Positions 44,866 through 54,182 of a stretch of DNA of 55,388 nt are shown in pieces (position 1 is the first letter of the stretch; each line of letters opens with the position of its first letter). The stretch is from Parabacteroides sp. AM08-6. Its GTDB lineage: Bacteria > Bacteroidota > Bacteroidia > Bacteroidales > Tannerellaceae. The notes under the pieces are model-generated. The model had not been told where the DNA came from. It saw only the letters and a list, made by a program, of their open reading frames with translations, and did not search any database. The stretch lies in contig NZ_QRMP01000027.1 of NCBI RefSeq assembly GCF_003473295.1, positions 502-55,889 on the forward strand, given 5' to 3'. A program made the translations under genes and the position numbers.

Positions 44866-45999
44866 ATGGAACAAGTAGTTTATAAGCGTCTGGAGTCACT
44901 GGATGTTCTGCGTGGCTTCGATTTGTTTTGCCTTGTCGCATTGGAAGGTGTTTTGCATCCGTTAGGACATGCGATAGATGCCTCATGGTATTATTCTTTT
45001 TTATGGGGATTTTCACATGTTCAATGGGAGGGTTTTTCTTCCTGGGATTTGGTGATGCCTCTCTTCATGTTTATGGCGGGAGTCTCGATGCCTTTTGCTT
45101 TTTCACGCTATAAAGCAATGCCGGATAAGATGGCTGTTTATCGTCGTATCGGAAAACGTGTTTGTTTATTGTGGATATTCGGTATGATGTGTCAGGGTAA
45201 CTTGTTGGGGCTTGATCCGGAACGTATTTATTTATATTCTAATACATTGCAGGCTATTGCAGTAGGATATCTGATTACGGCAATGTTGTTCCTGCATGTC
45301 CGCCAAACGGTACAGATTGTAGCTGCCGTTCTACTTCTACTTATATATTGGGCTGCTATGCAGTTTATTTCAGTGGATGGCTTTGGGGGTGGCAATTATA
45401 CACCGGACGGGAATTTGGCAGAATGGATAGACCGTGTTGTATTGGGACGTTTCCGTGACGGGGCGATTGTTCAGGATGGACAAGTGGTCTTTAGTGAAAG
45501 TTATCGATATACATGGATATTGAGTAGCCTGAATTTTGGTGTAACAGTATTGACCGGGCTTTTTGCCGGGCAAATCCTGAAAAGTAATCTTGTCCAGAAA
45601 CGCAAATTGCAACTTTTGTTTGGGATAGGTATTGTGATGGTATTGGTCGGTTGGTTATGGGGATTGCAATTGCCGGTTATCAAGAAAATCTGGACCAGTT
45701 CGATGGTCCTGGTCAGTAGCGGATATTGTTTTCTGCTGATGGGTTTATTTTATTATTGGATAGATTATAAGGGACATCGCAAGTATATTACTTGGCTGAA
45801 AGTCTACGGCATGAATTCCATTGTTGCTTATATGCTGGCTAATGTGATTAGCTTCAGATGTATAGGTACATCTTTGTTTCATGGTCTCGAACAATATACA
45901 GGAAATTACTATCCGGTATTGATTGCAGTGTCAAACGCATTGATTATTTATGTAATTTTGTGGTTGCTTTATAAACGTAATATATTTTTGAAAGTATAA
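44866..45999 (+). CDS. HGSNAT-like membrane acyltransferase, copy 2
   Basis: A 377-residue paralogue of the preceding protein with the same frame of motifs: LESLDVLRGFDL and WEGFSSWDLVMPLFMFMAG. The loop differs (WEGFSSWD in place of WNGLTQHD), so a residue near the putative active site has changed; the partner may have another acceptor or the two may work as a pair. ATG directly follows the TAG of copy 1. Serine ammonia-lyase starts 26 bases downstream. Confidence 0.88.
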   Translation: MEQVVYKRLESLDVLRGFDLFCLVALEGVLHPLGHAIDASWYYSFLWGFSHVQWEGFSSWDLVMPLFMFMAGVSMPFAFSRYKAMPDKMAVYRRIGKRVCLLWIFGMMCQGNLLGLDPERIYLYSNTLQAIAVGYLITAMLFLHVRQTVQIVAAVLLLLIYWAAMQFISVDGFGGGNYTPDGNLAEWIDRVVLGRFRDGAIVQDGQVVFSESYRYTWILSSLNFGVTVLTGLFAGQILKSNLVQKRKLQLLFGIGIVMVLVGWLWGLQLPVIKKIWTSSMVLVSSGYCFLLMGLFYYWIDYKGHRKYITWLKVYGMNSIVAYMLANVISFRCIGTSLFHGLEQYTGNYYPVLIAVSNALIIYVILWLLYKRNIFLKV

Positions 46000-46025
46000 A
46001 ACTTTAAAGTTCTAAACAAAAAGAA

Positions 46026-47231
46026 ATGGAATCGATTAAACAGATATATCGAATCGGACATGGACCGTCCAGTAGCCATACGATGGGGCCGATGCGGGCT
46101 GCTCAAATGTTTTTGGAGCGTACTCGCGGGGTCGCATGTTTTCATGTCACTCTATATGGAAGTCTTGCCGCTACAGGTAAAGGGCATATGACGGATGCCG
46201 CTATTCTGGAAGTGCTGAACCCTGTTGCAAAAACAAATATAATATGGGAACCGAAAATATTCCTACCCTTTCATCCGAATGGTATGTTGTTCGAAGCGTT
46301 TAATGAGAGTGGTGAGAAATTGGATAGTTGGACCGTTTATAGTATTGGTGGCGGAACATTGGCAAACGAAAGTTTTAGTGAATTAAAGACCGCCTTGATA
46401 TATGAAATGCAAACTATCCGGGATATACAGGTGTGGTGTGAGAAAACCGGCCATTCTTATTGGGAATATGTGGAGCAGTGTGAAGGTCCTGATATTTGGG
46501 ATTATCTGGCTGAAGTTTGGGAGGTGATGCAACAAGCTGTACATAGCGGTTTGGAAGCGGAAGGAATTTTGCCGGGTGGTTTGGGTATTCGCCGGAAGGC
46601 TTCTGATTACATGATACGGGCCAAAGGGTATGGCAGTAGTATCAAGAGCCGGGGCATGGTTTACGCGTATGCTTTGGCCGTTTCGGAAGAAAATGCTTGT
46701 GGGGGAAAGATTGTTACGGCCCCGACCTGTGGTTCCTGCGGTGTTATGCCGGCTGTATTATATCATCTGAAAGAGTCGCGCGATTTCCGGGATTCCCGTA
46801 TTTTGCGGGCATTGGCTACGGCCGGATTATTTGGAAATGTAGTCCGGACAAATGCTTCTGTTTCAGGTGCAGAAGTGGGATGTCAGGGTGAAGTGGGGGT
46901 TGCTTGTGCGATGGCCGCCGCTGCCGCCAGCCAATTGTTTGGCGGGACACCGGCACAGATTGAGTATGCTGCCGAGATGGGGCTTGAACATCATCTTGGA
47001 TTGACGTGTGATCCTGTATGCGGATTGGTACAAATCCCCTGTATCGAACGGAATGCTTTTGCTGCTGCTCGTGCTTTGGACGCGAATACCTTTTCTAACT
47101 TTTCCGACGGAAAGCATCGTGTGAGTTTCGACCAGGTGGTAGAAGTGATGCGTCAGACCGGAAACGATCTCCCCAGCCTTTACAAGGAAACATCCGAAGG
47201 GGGCTTAGCGAAGAATATGGAACATTCATAA
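46026..47231 (+). CDS. sdaA: L-serine ammonia-lyase, single-chain
   Basis: A 401-residue enzyme that deaminates serine to pyruvate. The beta-domain motif GPSSSHTMGPM is at 13-23; the alpha-domain carries the cluster cysteines in APTCGSCGVMP and DPVCGLVQIPC and the NAFAA tail. It is iron-sulfur dependent and oxygen sensitive, suited to an anaerobe. Placed in the HGSNAT-like operon, but no functional link is evident. Confidence 0.95.
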   Translation: MESIKQIYRIGHGPSSSHTMGPMRAAQMFLERTRGVACFHVTLYGSLAATGKGHMTDAAILEVLNPVAKTNIIWEPKIFLPFHPNGMLFEAFNESGEKLDSWTVYSIGGGTLANESFSELKTALIYEMQTIRDIQVWCEKTGHSYWEYVEQCEGPDIWDYLAEVWEVMQQAVHSGLEAEGILPGGLGIRRKASDYMIRAKGYGSSIKSRGMVYAYALAVSEENACGGKIVTAPTCGSCGVMPAVLYHLKESRDFRDSRILRALATAGLFGNVVRTNASVSGAEVGCQGEVGVACAMAAAAASQLFGGTPAQIEYAAEMGLEHHLGLTCDPVCGLVQIPCIERNAFAAARALDANTFSNFSDGKHRVSFDQVVEVMRQTGNDLPSLYKETSEGGLAKNMEHS

Positions 47232-47248
47232 TAAAAATACCTTTGTAA

Positions 47249-48241
47249 ATGAAACATCTTATTATTTTTACTGCATTAGTCGCTGGCTTTTTGTGTTCTT
47301 GCCAAGCGAAACAGCAAAAAGCGGCAGACGTCGCTACCAGTGGAAACCCCGTATTTGAAGGTTGGTATGCCGACCCGGAAGGAATTGTTTATGATGACAC
47401 ATACTGGATATTTCCTACATGGAGCGATGTATATGAGAAACAAACTTATTTTGATTGTTTTTCTTCTAAAGATTTAGTGAATTGGACAAAACATGCTTCC
47501 GTGCTTGACACTACCGCTGTAAAATGGGCAAAAAAAGCAATGTGGGCTCCTTCCGTTATCAGTAAAAACGGCAAATATTATTTCTTCTTCGGAGCGAATG
47601 ATGTACATGAGGGTGAAATAGGAGGCATCGGTGTTGCCGTGAGCGACCGTCCGGAAGGTCCGTATAAGGATTTGCTGGGTAAGCCGCTTATTAACGAAAT
47701 TGTAAATGGTGCACAACCTATCGACCAGTTCGTATTCCACGATGATGACGGACGTTATTATATGTATTACGGTGGTTGGGGACATTGCAATATCGTGTTA
47801 TTGAACGACGACTTTACCGGGCTGGTTCCTTTTGAGGACGGAAGTTTGTATAAGGAAATTACTCCCGAGAATTATGTAGAAGGGCCTTTTATGTTTAAAA
47901 AGAACGGGAAATATTATTTCATGTGGAGTGAAGGGGGCTGGGGTGGTCCTGACTATTCAGTTGCTTACGCAATTTCCGACTCTCCGTTCGGTCCATTTAA
48001 ACGTATAGCTAAAATACTTCAGCAAGATCCGGAAGTGGCAACAGGTGCCGGTCATCATTCTGTTATCCATGCTCCGGGCTCGGACGATTATTATATCGTT
48101 TATCATCGCCGTCCATTGAATGATAAAGCTCGCGACCATCGGGTGACTTGTATCGATAAAATGACCTTCGACAAGGACGGTTATATCAATCCTGTTAAAA
48201 TGACTTTCGAAGGCGTTCCTGCCCAAAAAATTAAAAAATAG
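47249..48241 (+). CDS. GH43-family glycosidase lipoprotein
   Basis: A 330-residue five-bladed-propeller glycosidase anchored as a lipoprotein (signal ending LCSC, Cys18). Catalytic triad candidates are Asp42 (YADPEG), Asp159 (PIDQFVF) and Glu211 (VEGPFMF). Subfamilies of GH43 act on arabinose, xylose or galactose side chains; the target here is unknown. Seventeen bases after sdaA; closed by a strong terminator. No SusC/SusD genes adjoin it. Confidence 0.92.
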   Translation: MKHLIIFTALVAGFLCSCQAKQQKAADVATSGNPVFEGWYADPEGIVYDDTYWIFPTWSDVYEKQTYFDCFSSKDLVNWTKHASVLDTTAVKWAKKAMWAPSVISKNGKYYFFFGANDVHEGEIGGIGVAVSDRPEGPYKDLLGKPLINEIVNGAQPIDQFVFHDDDGRYYMYYGGWGHCNIVLLNDDFTGLVPFEDGSLYKEITPENYVEGPFMFKKNGKYYFMWSEGGWGGPDYSVAYAISDSPFGPFKRIAKILQQDPEVATGAGHHSVIHAPGSDDYYIVYHRRPLNDKARDHRVTCIDKMTFDKDGYINPVKMTFEGVPAQKIKK

Positions 48242-48265
48242 TCTTTTTCTCTTATAAAAGATATT

Positions 48266-48302
48266 AAAAGAGGAGTGTCTCTATTGCACTCCTCTTTTTT
48301 TA
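48266..48302 (+). terminator. terminator after the GH43 gene
   Basis: Arms AAAAGAGGAGTG / CACTCCTCTTTT with a 9-base loop and T run. Confidence 0.93.
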
Positions 48303-48305
48303 TAC

Positions 48306-48313
48306 TACTTTTG
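48306..48313 (+). promoter_or_regulatory. -7 promoter box of the TetR-exporter operon
   Basis: TACTTTTG fits TAnnTTTG. It shares its last bases with the operator and precedes the chosen tetR start by 50 bases. Confidence 0.55.
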
Positions 48314-48325
48314 ACACATGTGTCA
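48312..48325. promoter_or_regulatory. probable TetR operator
   Basis: TGACACATGTGTCA is a perfect 14-base palindrome at the expected transcription start, directly after the -7 box. A bound dimer would block the promoter, so autorepression of the whole exporter operon is likely. Confidence 0.65.
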
Positions 48326-48362
48326 GACATTTGTGTTGAAAGATATAATAACAATTAAGGAT

Positions 48363-48992
48363 ATGGATACAGAAGAAGCATTAGACATGGAAAGCCGTAT
48401 TATTGAAGCGGCGAAAAAAGTCTTCGTGAAAAAAGGATACGAAGCGACAAGGATGGGGGATGTTGCTGCCAAGGTGGGTATCAGCAGGACGGCTCTACAT
48501 TATTATTATCGGACGAAGGATATGTTGTTTGATGCAATATTCGGACAATTAATGGATGCTTTTCTACCCAACATCGACATTATTATGAATGAAAAGACGT
48601 CTTTTCTGGAGAAGTTGCCAAAGGTTGTGGAACAGTACGTTTCGTTGTTGCAACATCAACCTCCCCAGTTTCCGGTTTTTCTCGTGAGCGAATTTAACCG
48701 TGATCCGGAACATTTGTATAAGGCACTGATGAAAGAGCCGCAACGTATCCAGCCCATTTTACGTTTGCAAGAGCAAATGACGGAAGAAATGGAGAAAGGT
48801 TTACTCAAAAAAGTACCGCTGATTTATACGGCATCAACTTTGATAAGTTTGATTGTCTTTCCGATACTTGCCAGAAATCCATTGACAGATGTTTTTCTGG
48901 ATGGTGACGAAACAAAGTTCAAAGCTTTTATAGAGGAGAGAAAGTCATTTATTTCGGATATTATGCTGAGATTGTTGACACCGGATGAATAG
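48363..48992 (+). CDS. TetR/AcrR-family repressor
   Basis: A 209-residue regulator. The N-terminal helix-turn-helix (about 29-52, with MGDVAAKVGISRTALHYYYRTKDML) is typical TetR; the rest is the ligand-binding domain, with no recognised subfamily. The frame opens 15 codons earlier at 48318, but that would overlap the operator, so I use the ATG at 48363. First gene of the operon running to 55274; in E. coli the related YbiH/CecR regulator controls the ybhGFSR exporter. Confidence 0.92.
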   Translation: MDTEEALDMESRIIEAAKKVFVKKGYEATRMGDVAAKVGISRTALHYYYRTKDMLFDAIFGQLMDAFLPNIDIIMNEKTSFLEKLPKVVEQYVSLLQHQPPQFPVFLVSEFNRDPEHLYKALMKEPQRIQPILRLQEQMTEEMEKGLLKKVPLIYTASTLISLIVFPILARNPLTDVFLDGDETKFKAFIEERKSFISDIMLRLLTPDE

Positions 48993-49028
48993 AATACAGG
49001 AGGATTGGAAAATAAAAAAGATGAATTT

Positions 49029-50339
49029 ATGGATTGGGTAATAAAAAATGGAAGAAAATGGGCAATCACCCTTTGTTCTCTTTCCCTGTTATCGGGAATG
49101 GCAGAAGGGCAGGAAATCGTAACACTTACGGAGTGTTACGAATGGGCGCATGCCAATTATCCGCAGATACGACAACATCAGTTGATTGAGCAGACGGAGC
49201 AATATAATTTAGCGAATGCAGCGAAAGGCTGGTTCCCTCAATTGTCAGTAAATGCAAAAGCTTCTTATCAAAGTGCCGTAACAAAGCTTCCGTTTGATTC
49301 GGAAATGATGTCGGCTGTGTTGCCGGGAGTTAATATTCCGACTCTCAGCAAGGACCAATATCAGGTTGTAGCCGAGGTGAATCAGAATATATGGGATGGC
49401 GGGCAGATACAAGCCACCCGTTCGCTCACACGGGCACAGGCGGTAGCCGACCGTGAACAGTTGGAGAGCGACCTTTATACGTTGAATGACCGTGTCAATC
49501 AATTGTTTTTCGGTTGTCTTTTGCAAGATGAATTGCTGAAACAGAACGCCTTGTTGCAAAAAGAGCTACAAATCAATATAGAGCGAATAGTCGGTATGAT
49601 GGAAAATGGCGTTGCGAACCAATCGGATCGTGAGAGCATGGAAGTGGAATTATTAAATGCCAGGCAAAAAGAAATAGAATTAAAAGCTGCTCGTACTGCC
49701 TATGGTCAGATGCTGAGTGCGTTGATAGGCAAACCGTATTCAGATAAGCTTCGTTTGCAAGAGCCGGTGGTTCGTAGCCAGGGGCTGTCGGCTGATATTG
49801 CGCGGCCGGAATTACAGGCAATGGATGCTAAAAGCAATTTATTGGAATTACAGAACAAGCAGATAACAGCAGGTTTGATGCCTCGTGTCGGAGCTTTCTT
49901 GCAGGGTGGCTATGGCCGTCCCGGACTGAATATGCTGGATGATGGTTTCAACTCTTTTTATATGGCAGGTGTCCGTTTGTCCTGGAATATGGGGAAATTA
50001 TATACATTAAAAAATGACCGGAAGAAAGTGGAGACGGCTCGTCGTTCCGTTGAGGTGCAACGTGAGACATTCCTTTTTAATACTCGTCTCCAACTAATGC
50101 AGCAGAATACGGAGATTAAAAAGATAACGGATTTGATGAAAGCCGATGAGGATATCATCCGCCTCCGTACCAATATCAAGCAGGCTGCTGAGGTCAAACT
50201 TGAAAACGGCATTATTTCTGTCACCGACCTGATTCGTGAAATAAATTCTGAAGACATGGCCAAACAAACAGCTGCTACACATCGTATCCAGCAATTGCAA
50301 GCTATCTATAATTATATATATACGACAAATGAAAGATAA
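49029..50339 (+). CDS. TolC-family outer-membrane channel
   Basis: A 436-residue outer-membrane efflux protein with signal peptide (cleavage near AEGQ) and two helical repeats of the TolC type. A TTG codon at 49005 would extend it by eight residues, but it lies one base after AGGAGG, too close for a ribosome site; the ATG at 49029 gives a better signal peptide. Provides the outer channel for the adaptor and ABC-2 pump encoded after it. Confidence 0.9.
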   Translation: MDWVIKNGRKWAITLCSLSLLSGMAEGQEIVTLTECYEWAHANYPQIRQHQLIEQTEQYNLANAAKGWFPQLSVNAKASYQSAVTKLPFDSEMMSAVLPGVNIPTLSKDQYQVVAEVNQNIWDGGQIQATRSLTRAQAVADREQLESDLYTLNDRVNQLFFGCLLQDELLKQNALLQKELQINIERIVGMMENGVANQSDRESMEVELLNARQKEIELKAARTAYGQMLSALIGKPYSDKLRLQEPVVRSQGLSADIARPELQAMDAKSNLLELQNKQITAGLMPRVGAFLQGGYGRPGLNMLDDGFNSFYMAGVRLSWNMGKLYTLKNDRKKVETARRSVEVQRETFLFNTRLQLMQQNTEIKKITDLMKADEDIIRLRTNIKQAAEVKLENGIISVTDLIREINSEDMAKQTAATHRIQQLQAIYNYIYTTNER

Positions 50340-50358
50340 ACGACTAATCACATCTCTT

Positions 50359-51276
50359 ATGAAACGAACGATTTTCTATAGCATTTCTCTTTGCGCACTC
50401 CTTCCGCTTCTATCTTCCTGCGGAAGAGATAAGGACACTTTCGATGCCACAGGTGCATTCGAATCCACAGAAATAATAGTTTCTTCGGAAGTAAACGGAA
50501 AGATAATGGAACTGACCCTGGAAGAGGGCGATCACTTGAATGCCGGTACTTGGGTCGGCTATGTGGACAGTATGCAATTGTATCTGAAGAAGATGCAATT
50601 GGCAGCCGGCTTGCGTTCTGTTGATATTCGCAAACCGGATATCCGTAAACAGATTGCAGCTCTCGAACAACAAATAGCCGTGGCCCGCAGCGAACAACAG
50701 CGTATGGAAAATTTAGTCCGGGCGAAAGCCGGCAACCAGAAGCAGGTAGACGATATTGTCAATAACATCAAAGTGCTTCAAAAACAATTGGATGCACAAT
50801 ACTCTACACTGAATAAGACGACAGGAGGTGCTGATGCCGAAGCCGAAAGTATCCAGTATCAGATTATGCAGATAGATGACCAATTACAAAAAAGTCGTAT
50901 CGTCAATCCTTCCACCGGAACTGTTTTGGTGAAGTATGCAGAACCGGGCGAAGTGACTATTGCCGGAAAACCGTTGTATAAAATAGCGGATACCGACCTG
51001 CTTTACCTTCGCGCTTATGTTACTGCCGACCAGCTGACACAGTTGAAGTTGAACCAGGCTGTACGTGTCTTCGCCGACTTTGGTGAAAAAGAACGTCGTG
51101 AATATCCCGGTACAATTACTTGGATATCCGATAAGTCGGAATTTACTCCTAAAGGCATCCAGACGAAAGACGAGCGTGCCAACTTAGTTTACGCTATCAA
51201 AATAGCAGTGAAGAACGATGGTTATCTGAAGATAGGCCAATATGGTGAAACCGTGTTTACTGCAACAGAACGCTAA
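50359..51276 (+). CDS. HlyD-family adaptor lipoprotein (YbhG type)
   Basis: A 305-residue periplasmic adaptor. The signal ends in LSSC, so it is a lipoprotein rather than a membrane-helix protein. STEIIVSSEVNGKIMELTLEEGDHL is the biotinyl-lipoyl-like half motif, a coiled-coil hairpin (about 80-180) follows, and RIVNPSTGTVLVKYAEPGEV starts the second half. An in-frame ATG at 50329, overlapping the TolC stop, is possible. Resembles E. coli YbhG. Confidence 0.9.
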   Translation: MKRTIFYSISLCALLPLLSSCGRDKDTFDATGAFESTEIIVSSEVNGKIMELTLEEGDHLNAGTWVGYVDSMQLYLKKMQLAAGLRSVDIRKPDIRKQIAALEQQIAVARSEQQRMENLVRAKAGNQKQVDDIVNNIKVLQKQLDAQYSTLNKTTGGADAEAESIQYQIMQIDDQLQKSRIVNPSTGTVLVKYAEPGEVTIAGKPLYKIADTDLLYLRAYVTADQLTQLKLNQAVRVFADFGEKERREYPGTITWISDKSEFTPKGIQTKDERANLVYAIKIAVKNDGYLKIGQYGETVFTATER

Positions 51277-51308
51277 GGGTTGCCAATCCATTAAATATCA
51301 TTTCGGAA

Positions 51309-52244
51309 ATGAACAAGTCAAATACGATAAATCTCTCCGGTATCCATAAAAACTATGGGAAGGTCAATGCCTTGCAGGATATTTCGCTGGATATAAAATC
51401 CGGTGAACTTTTCGGACTGATTGGGCCGGACGGTGCGGGGAAAACGACCTTGTTCCGTATCCTGACGACATTGCTGCTGCCTGATAGCGGCAAAGCGTCG
51501 GTTTGCGGATTGGACGTGGTGCGTGATTACAGGGAGATACGTCGCCGGGTGGGCTATATGCCGGGTCGTTTTTCTCTTTACCAGGACTTGACGGTGGAGG
51601 AGAACCTTACTTTCTTTGCAACCGTTTTCAATACGACGATAGAGGAGAATTATGACCTGATACGTGATATTTATATCCAGATAGAACCGTTTAAAACGCG
51701 TAAGGCCGGTAAACTTTCCGGTGGAATGAAACAGAAATTGGCTTTAAGCTGCGCCTTAATCCATCGGCCTGAGGTACTCTTCCTGGATGAACCGACAACC
51801 GGTGTGGACCCGGTTTCCCGCGTTGAATTTTGGGATATGCTGGACCGTTTGAAACAACAGGGCATTACAATATTAGTTTCTACCCCTTACATGGACGAGG
51901 CCTCCCGTTGCGACCGTATTGCACTGATGCGTACCGGTAAATGCCTGTCTGTCGATACTCCGGCCGGTATCCGTTCTACATTTTCCAGGCTTTTGTTGGC
52001 TGTTCGTTCGGCATCGATGTATCGGTTGTTGGAGGATCTTCGTGCTTTTCCCGGAACTTATTCCTGCTATGCTTTTGGGGATGCTCATCATTTGACTTTG
52101 AAAGAAGAGTCGGATGCCGGGGTTTCGTCCGTAGTCAGCGGATTGGAAACATATTTGCAGGCAAAAGGATATACGGATGTGAGTATCGAATCGATAAAGC
52201 CGACGATAGAAGATTGCTTCATGGCATTGCAACCTGAAGCATAA
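51309..52244 (+). CDS. ABC transporter ATP-binding protein, first of pair
   Basis: A 311-residue ATPase of the ABC-2 exporter class: Walker A GPDGAGKT at 39-46, signature LSGGMKQKL, Walker B LFLDEPTTGVDP. The C-terminal 80 residues are an extension typical of drug-export ATPases. With the next ATPase it corresponds to the two halves of E. coli YbhF, here split into two genes. Confidence 0.95.
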   Translation: MNKSNTINLSGIHKNYGKVNALQDISLDIKSGELFGLIGPDGAGKTTLFRILTTLLLPDSGKASVCGLDVVRDYREIRRRVGYMPGRFSLYQDLTVEENLTFFATVFNTTIEENYDLIRDIYIQIEPFKTRKAGKLSGGMKQKLALSCALIHRPEVLFLDEPTTGVDPVSRVEFWDMLDRLKQQGITILVSTPYMDEASRCDRIALMRTGKCLSVDTPAGIRSTFSRLLLAVRSASMYRLLEDLRAFPGTYSCYAFGDAHHLTLKEESDAGVSSVVSGLETYLQAKGYTDVSIESIKPTIEDCFMALQPEA

Positions 52245-52295
52245 ATCTGATACCTTGTTCATTTTAATTATTTACTATAAATATCCGATATAATC

Positions 52296-53030
52296 GTGAA
52301 TGTAATAGAAACAGAAAATTTGACGAAACGCTTTGGCAACTTTACAGCCGTCGACCATATCAGCTTTACGGTAGGCGAGGGAGAAATATTCGGTTTCCTG
52401 GGAGCTAACGGAGCGGGCAAGACTACTGCCATGCGCATGCTCTGCGGGTTGTCGGTCCCTACTTCGGGCGAAGCGCACGTAGCCGGTTTCGATGTTTATC
52501 GGGAGACGGAGTCAATCAAAAAGCACATAGGCTATATGAGCCAGAAGTTTTCCCTTTACGGCGATTTGAAGGTTTGGGAAAATATCCGTCTGTTCGGTGG
52601 TATCTACGGTTTGTCCGGAAAACAATTGGCAGCGAAGACGGACGAATTGCTCCGGGTACTGAGTCTCGAAAGTGAACGGAATACGCTTGTCGATGCTTTA
52701 CCCCTGGGGTGGAAGCAAAAACTTGCCTTTTCGGTTGCCGTCTTGCATGAGCCGCGTGTGGTTTTTCTGGATGAGCCGACAGGCGGAGTCGACCCGGTTA
52801 CCCGCCGTCAGTTCTGGGAATTGATTTATCAAGCGGCGGAACGGGGAATCACGGTTTTCGTCACGACACATTATATGGATGAGGCGGAGTATTGCAACCG
52901 TGTCTCGATTATGGTAGACGGAAAGATTGAAGCACTCGATAGCCCTCAAGCCCTTAAATCTACCTTCCAGGCAAAGAATATGAACGAAGTCTTTCATGCG
53001 TTGGCGCGAAAGGCAAAAAGAGGGGAGTAA
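52296..53030 (+). CDS. ABC transporter ATP-binding protein, second of pair
   Basis: A 244-residue ATPase, started by GTG. Walker A GANGAGKT is at 36-43, Walker B VFLDEPTGGVDP, and the signature is LPLGWKQKL instead of LSGG, as in the second half of YbhF-type proteins. The two sites of the heterodimer should therefore be unequal. Five bases before the first permease. Confidence 0.94.
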   Translation: MNVIETENLTKRFGNFTAVDHISFTVGEGEIFGFLGANGAGKTTAMRMLCGLSVPTSGEAHVAGFDVYRETESIKKHIGYMSQKFSLYGDLKVWENIRLFGGIYGLSGKQLAAKTDELLRVLSLESERNTLVDALPLGWKQKLAFSVAVLHEPRVVFLDEPTGGVDPVTRRQFWELIYQAAERGITVFVTTHYMDEAEYCNRVSIMVDGKIEALDSPQALKSTFQAKNMNEVFHALARKAKRGE

Positions 53031-53035
53031 CGAAG

Positions 53036-54166
53036 ATGAAGCAATTTATATCATTTCTAAGGAAAGAATTTTACCATATCTTTCGTGATAAGCGTACGAT
53101 GCTGATTTTGTTGGCAATGCCGGTTATCCTGATAGTTCTTTTCGGCTATGCGATTACGACCGAAATCAAGAGTGTCCAAGTCGCAGTCCTGGACCAAAGC
53201 CGGGATGAAGCGACTACCCGGATTATAGACCGTATAGGAGCCAGCGAATATTTCGAACTGTATAAAGTGCTGGATAGTTACGAAGAGGGTGAAGCTCTTT
53301 TCCGGCAGGGGAAGATACGCCTACTCTTAGTCTTTCCTCCCCGGTATGCTTCTTCTTCCGATGCACCCGTCCAGTTGCTTGCAGATGCTACCGACCCGAA
53401 TGAGGCAACACAGATAACTTCTTATGCGACAGCCATCATCAGTCAATGGAAGATGGAAAGACAATCGGAAATGAATGCAGTAACCGCTCAGTCGCCGGGC
53501 GGCAACGGGCAGCTTTCGGCAGGTATCACCCCGGTGGTTCATCTTCTCTACAATCCGCTCATGAAGGGTGCGTACAATTTTGTACCCGGAGTGATGGGGT
53601 TGATACTGATGTTGATTTGCGCCTTGATGACCTCTGTCGGTATTGTAAAGGAGAAGGAGATAGGGACAATGGAGGTCCTGCTGGTTTCGCCCATGAAGCC
53701 GATTTATATTATTCTGGCAAAGGCTGCCCCTTATTTGTTGCTTAGTCTGGTCAATATTATCACCATTCTTGCGCTTTCCTACTTCCTGCTGGATGTACCG
53801 ATAGCCGGTAGCTTGACCTTGTTGATTGCCATCTCTATTTTGTATGCGTTGGTTGCGCTCTGCCTGGGTTTGCTTATTTCGACGATTGCCAATACGCAAC
53901 AAGCAGCCATGCTGGTTAGTGCGGTGGTGTTGATGCTTCCGGTGATGCTGCTGAGTGGTATGGTTTTTCCGATAGAGAATATGCCGGTAATACTGCAATG
54001 GCTTTCTAATATCGTTCCTGCCAAATGGTATATCATCGCGGTCAAAGATGTGATGATTAAAGGACTTTCGGCGGGGGCAATCTGGAAAGAGGTGAGTGTG
54101 TTGGCCTTTATGGTGGTGGTGCTGATTGTAGTTAGCGTGAAGCGGTTTAAGATAAGGTTGGAATAA
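53036..54166 (+). CDS. ABC-2 type permease (YbhS-like)
   Basis: A 376-residue inner-membrane protein: one N-terminal helix (about 21-42), a periplasmic domain, then five helices from about residue 180, with EKEIGTMEVLLVSPMKP as the coupling segment. Typical ABC-2 exporter half; pairs with the next gene product. Confidence 0.94.
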   Translation: MKQFISFLRKEFYHIFRDKRTMLILLAMPVILIVLFGYAITTEIKSVQVAVLDQSRDEATTRIIDRIGASEYFELYKVLDSYEEGEALFRQGKIRLLLVFPPRYASSSDAPVQLLADATDPNEATQITSYATAIISQWKMERQSEMNAVTAQSPGGNGQLSAGITPVVHLLYNPLMKGAYNFVPGVMGLILMLICALMTSVGIVKEKEIGTMEVLLVSPMKPIYIILAKAAPYLLLSLVNIITILALSYFLLDVPIAGSLTLLIAISILYALVALCLGLLISTIANTQQAAMLVSAVVLMLPVMLLSGMVFPIENMPVILQWLSNIVPAKWYIIAVKDVMIKGLSAGAIWKEVSVLAFMVVVLIVVSVKRFKIRLE

Positions 54167-54182
54167 GTAAGGAGGAATAGTT

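Noticed and set aside
47238..47245. TACCTTTG as a promoter for the GH43 gene
   Set aside because: Full consensus match, but it ends only three bases before the ATG, so transcription would start inside the coding region.
48318..48362. Earlier start for the TetR gene
   Set aside because: It would lie within the operator and upstream of the likely transcription start; 48363 gives the normal TetR N-terminus.
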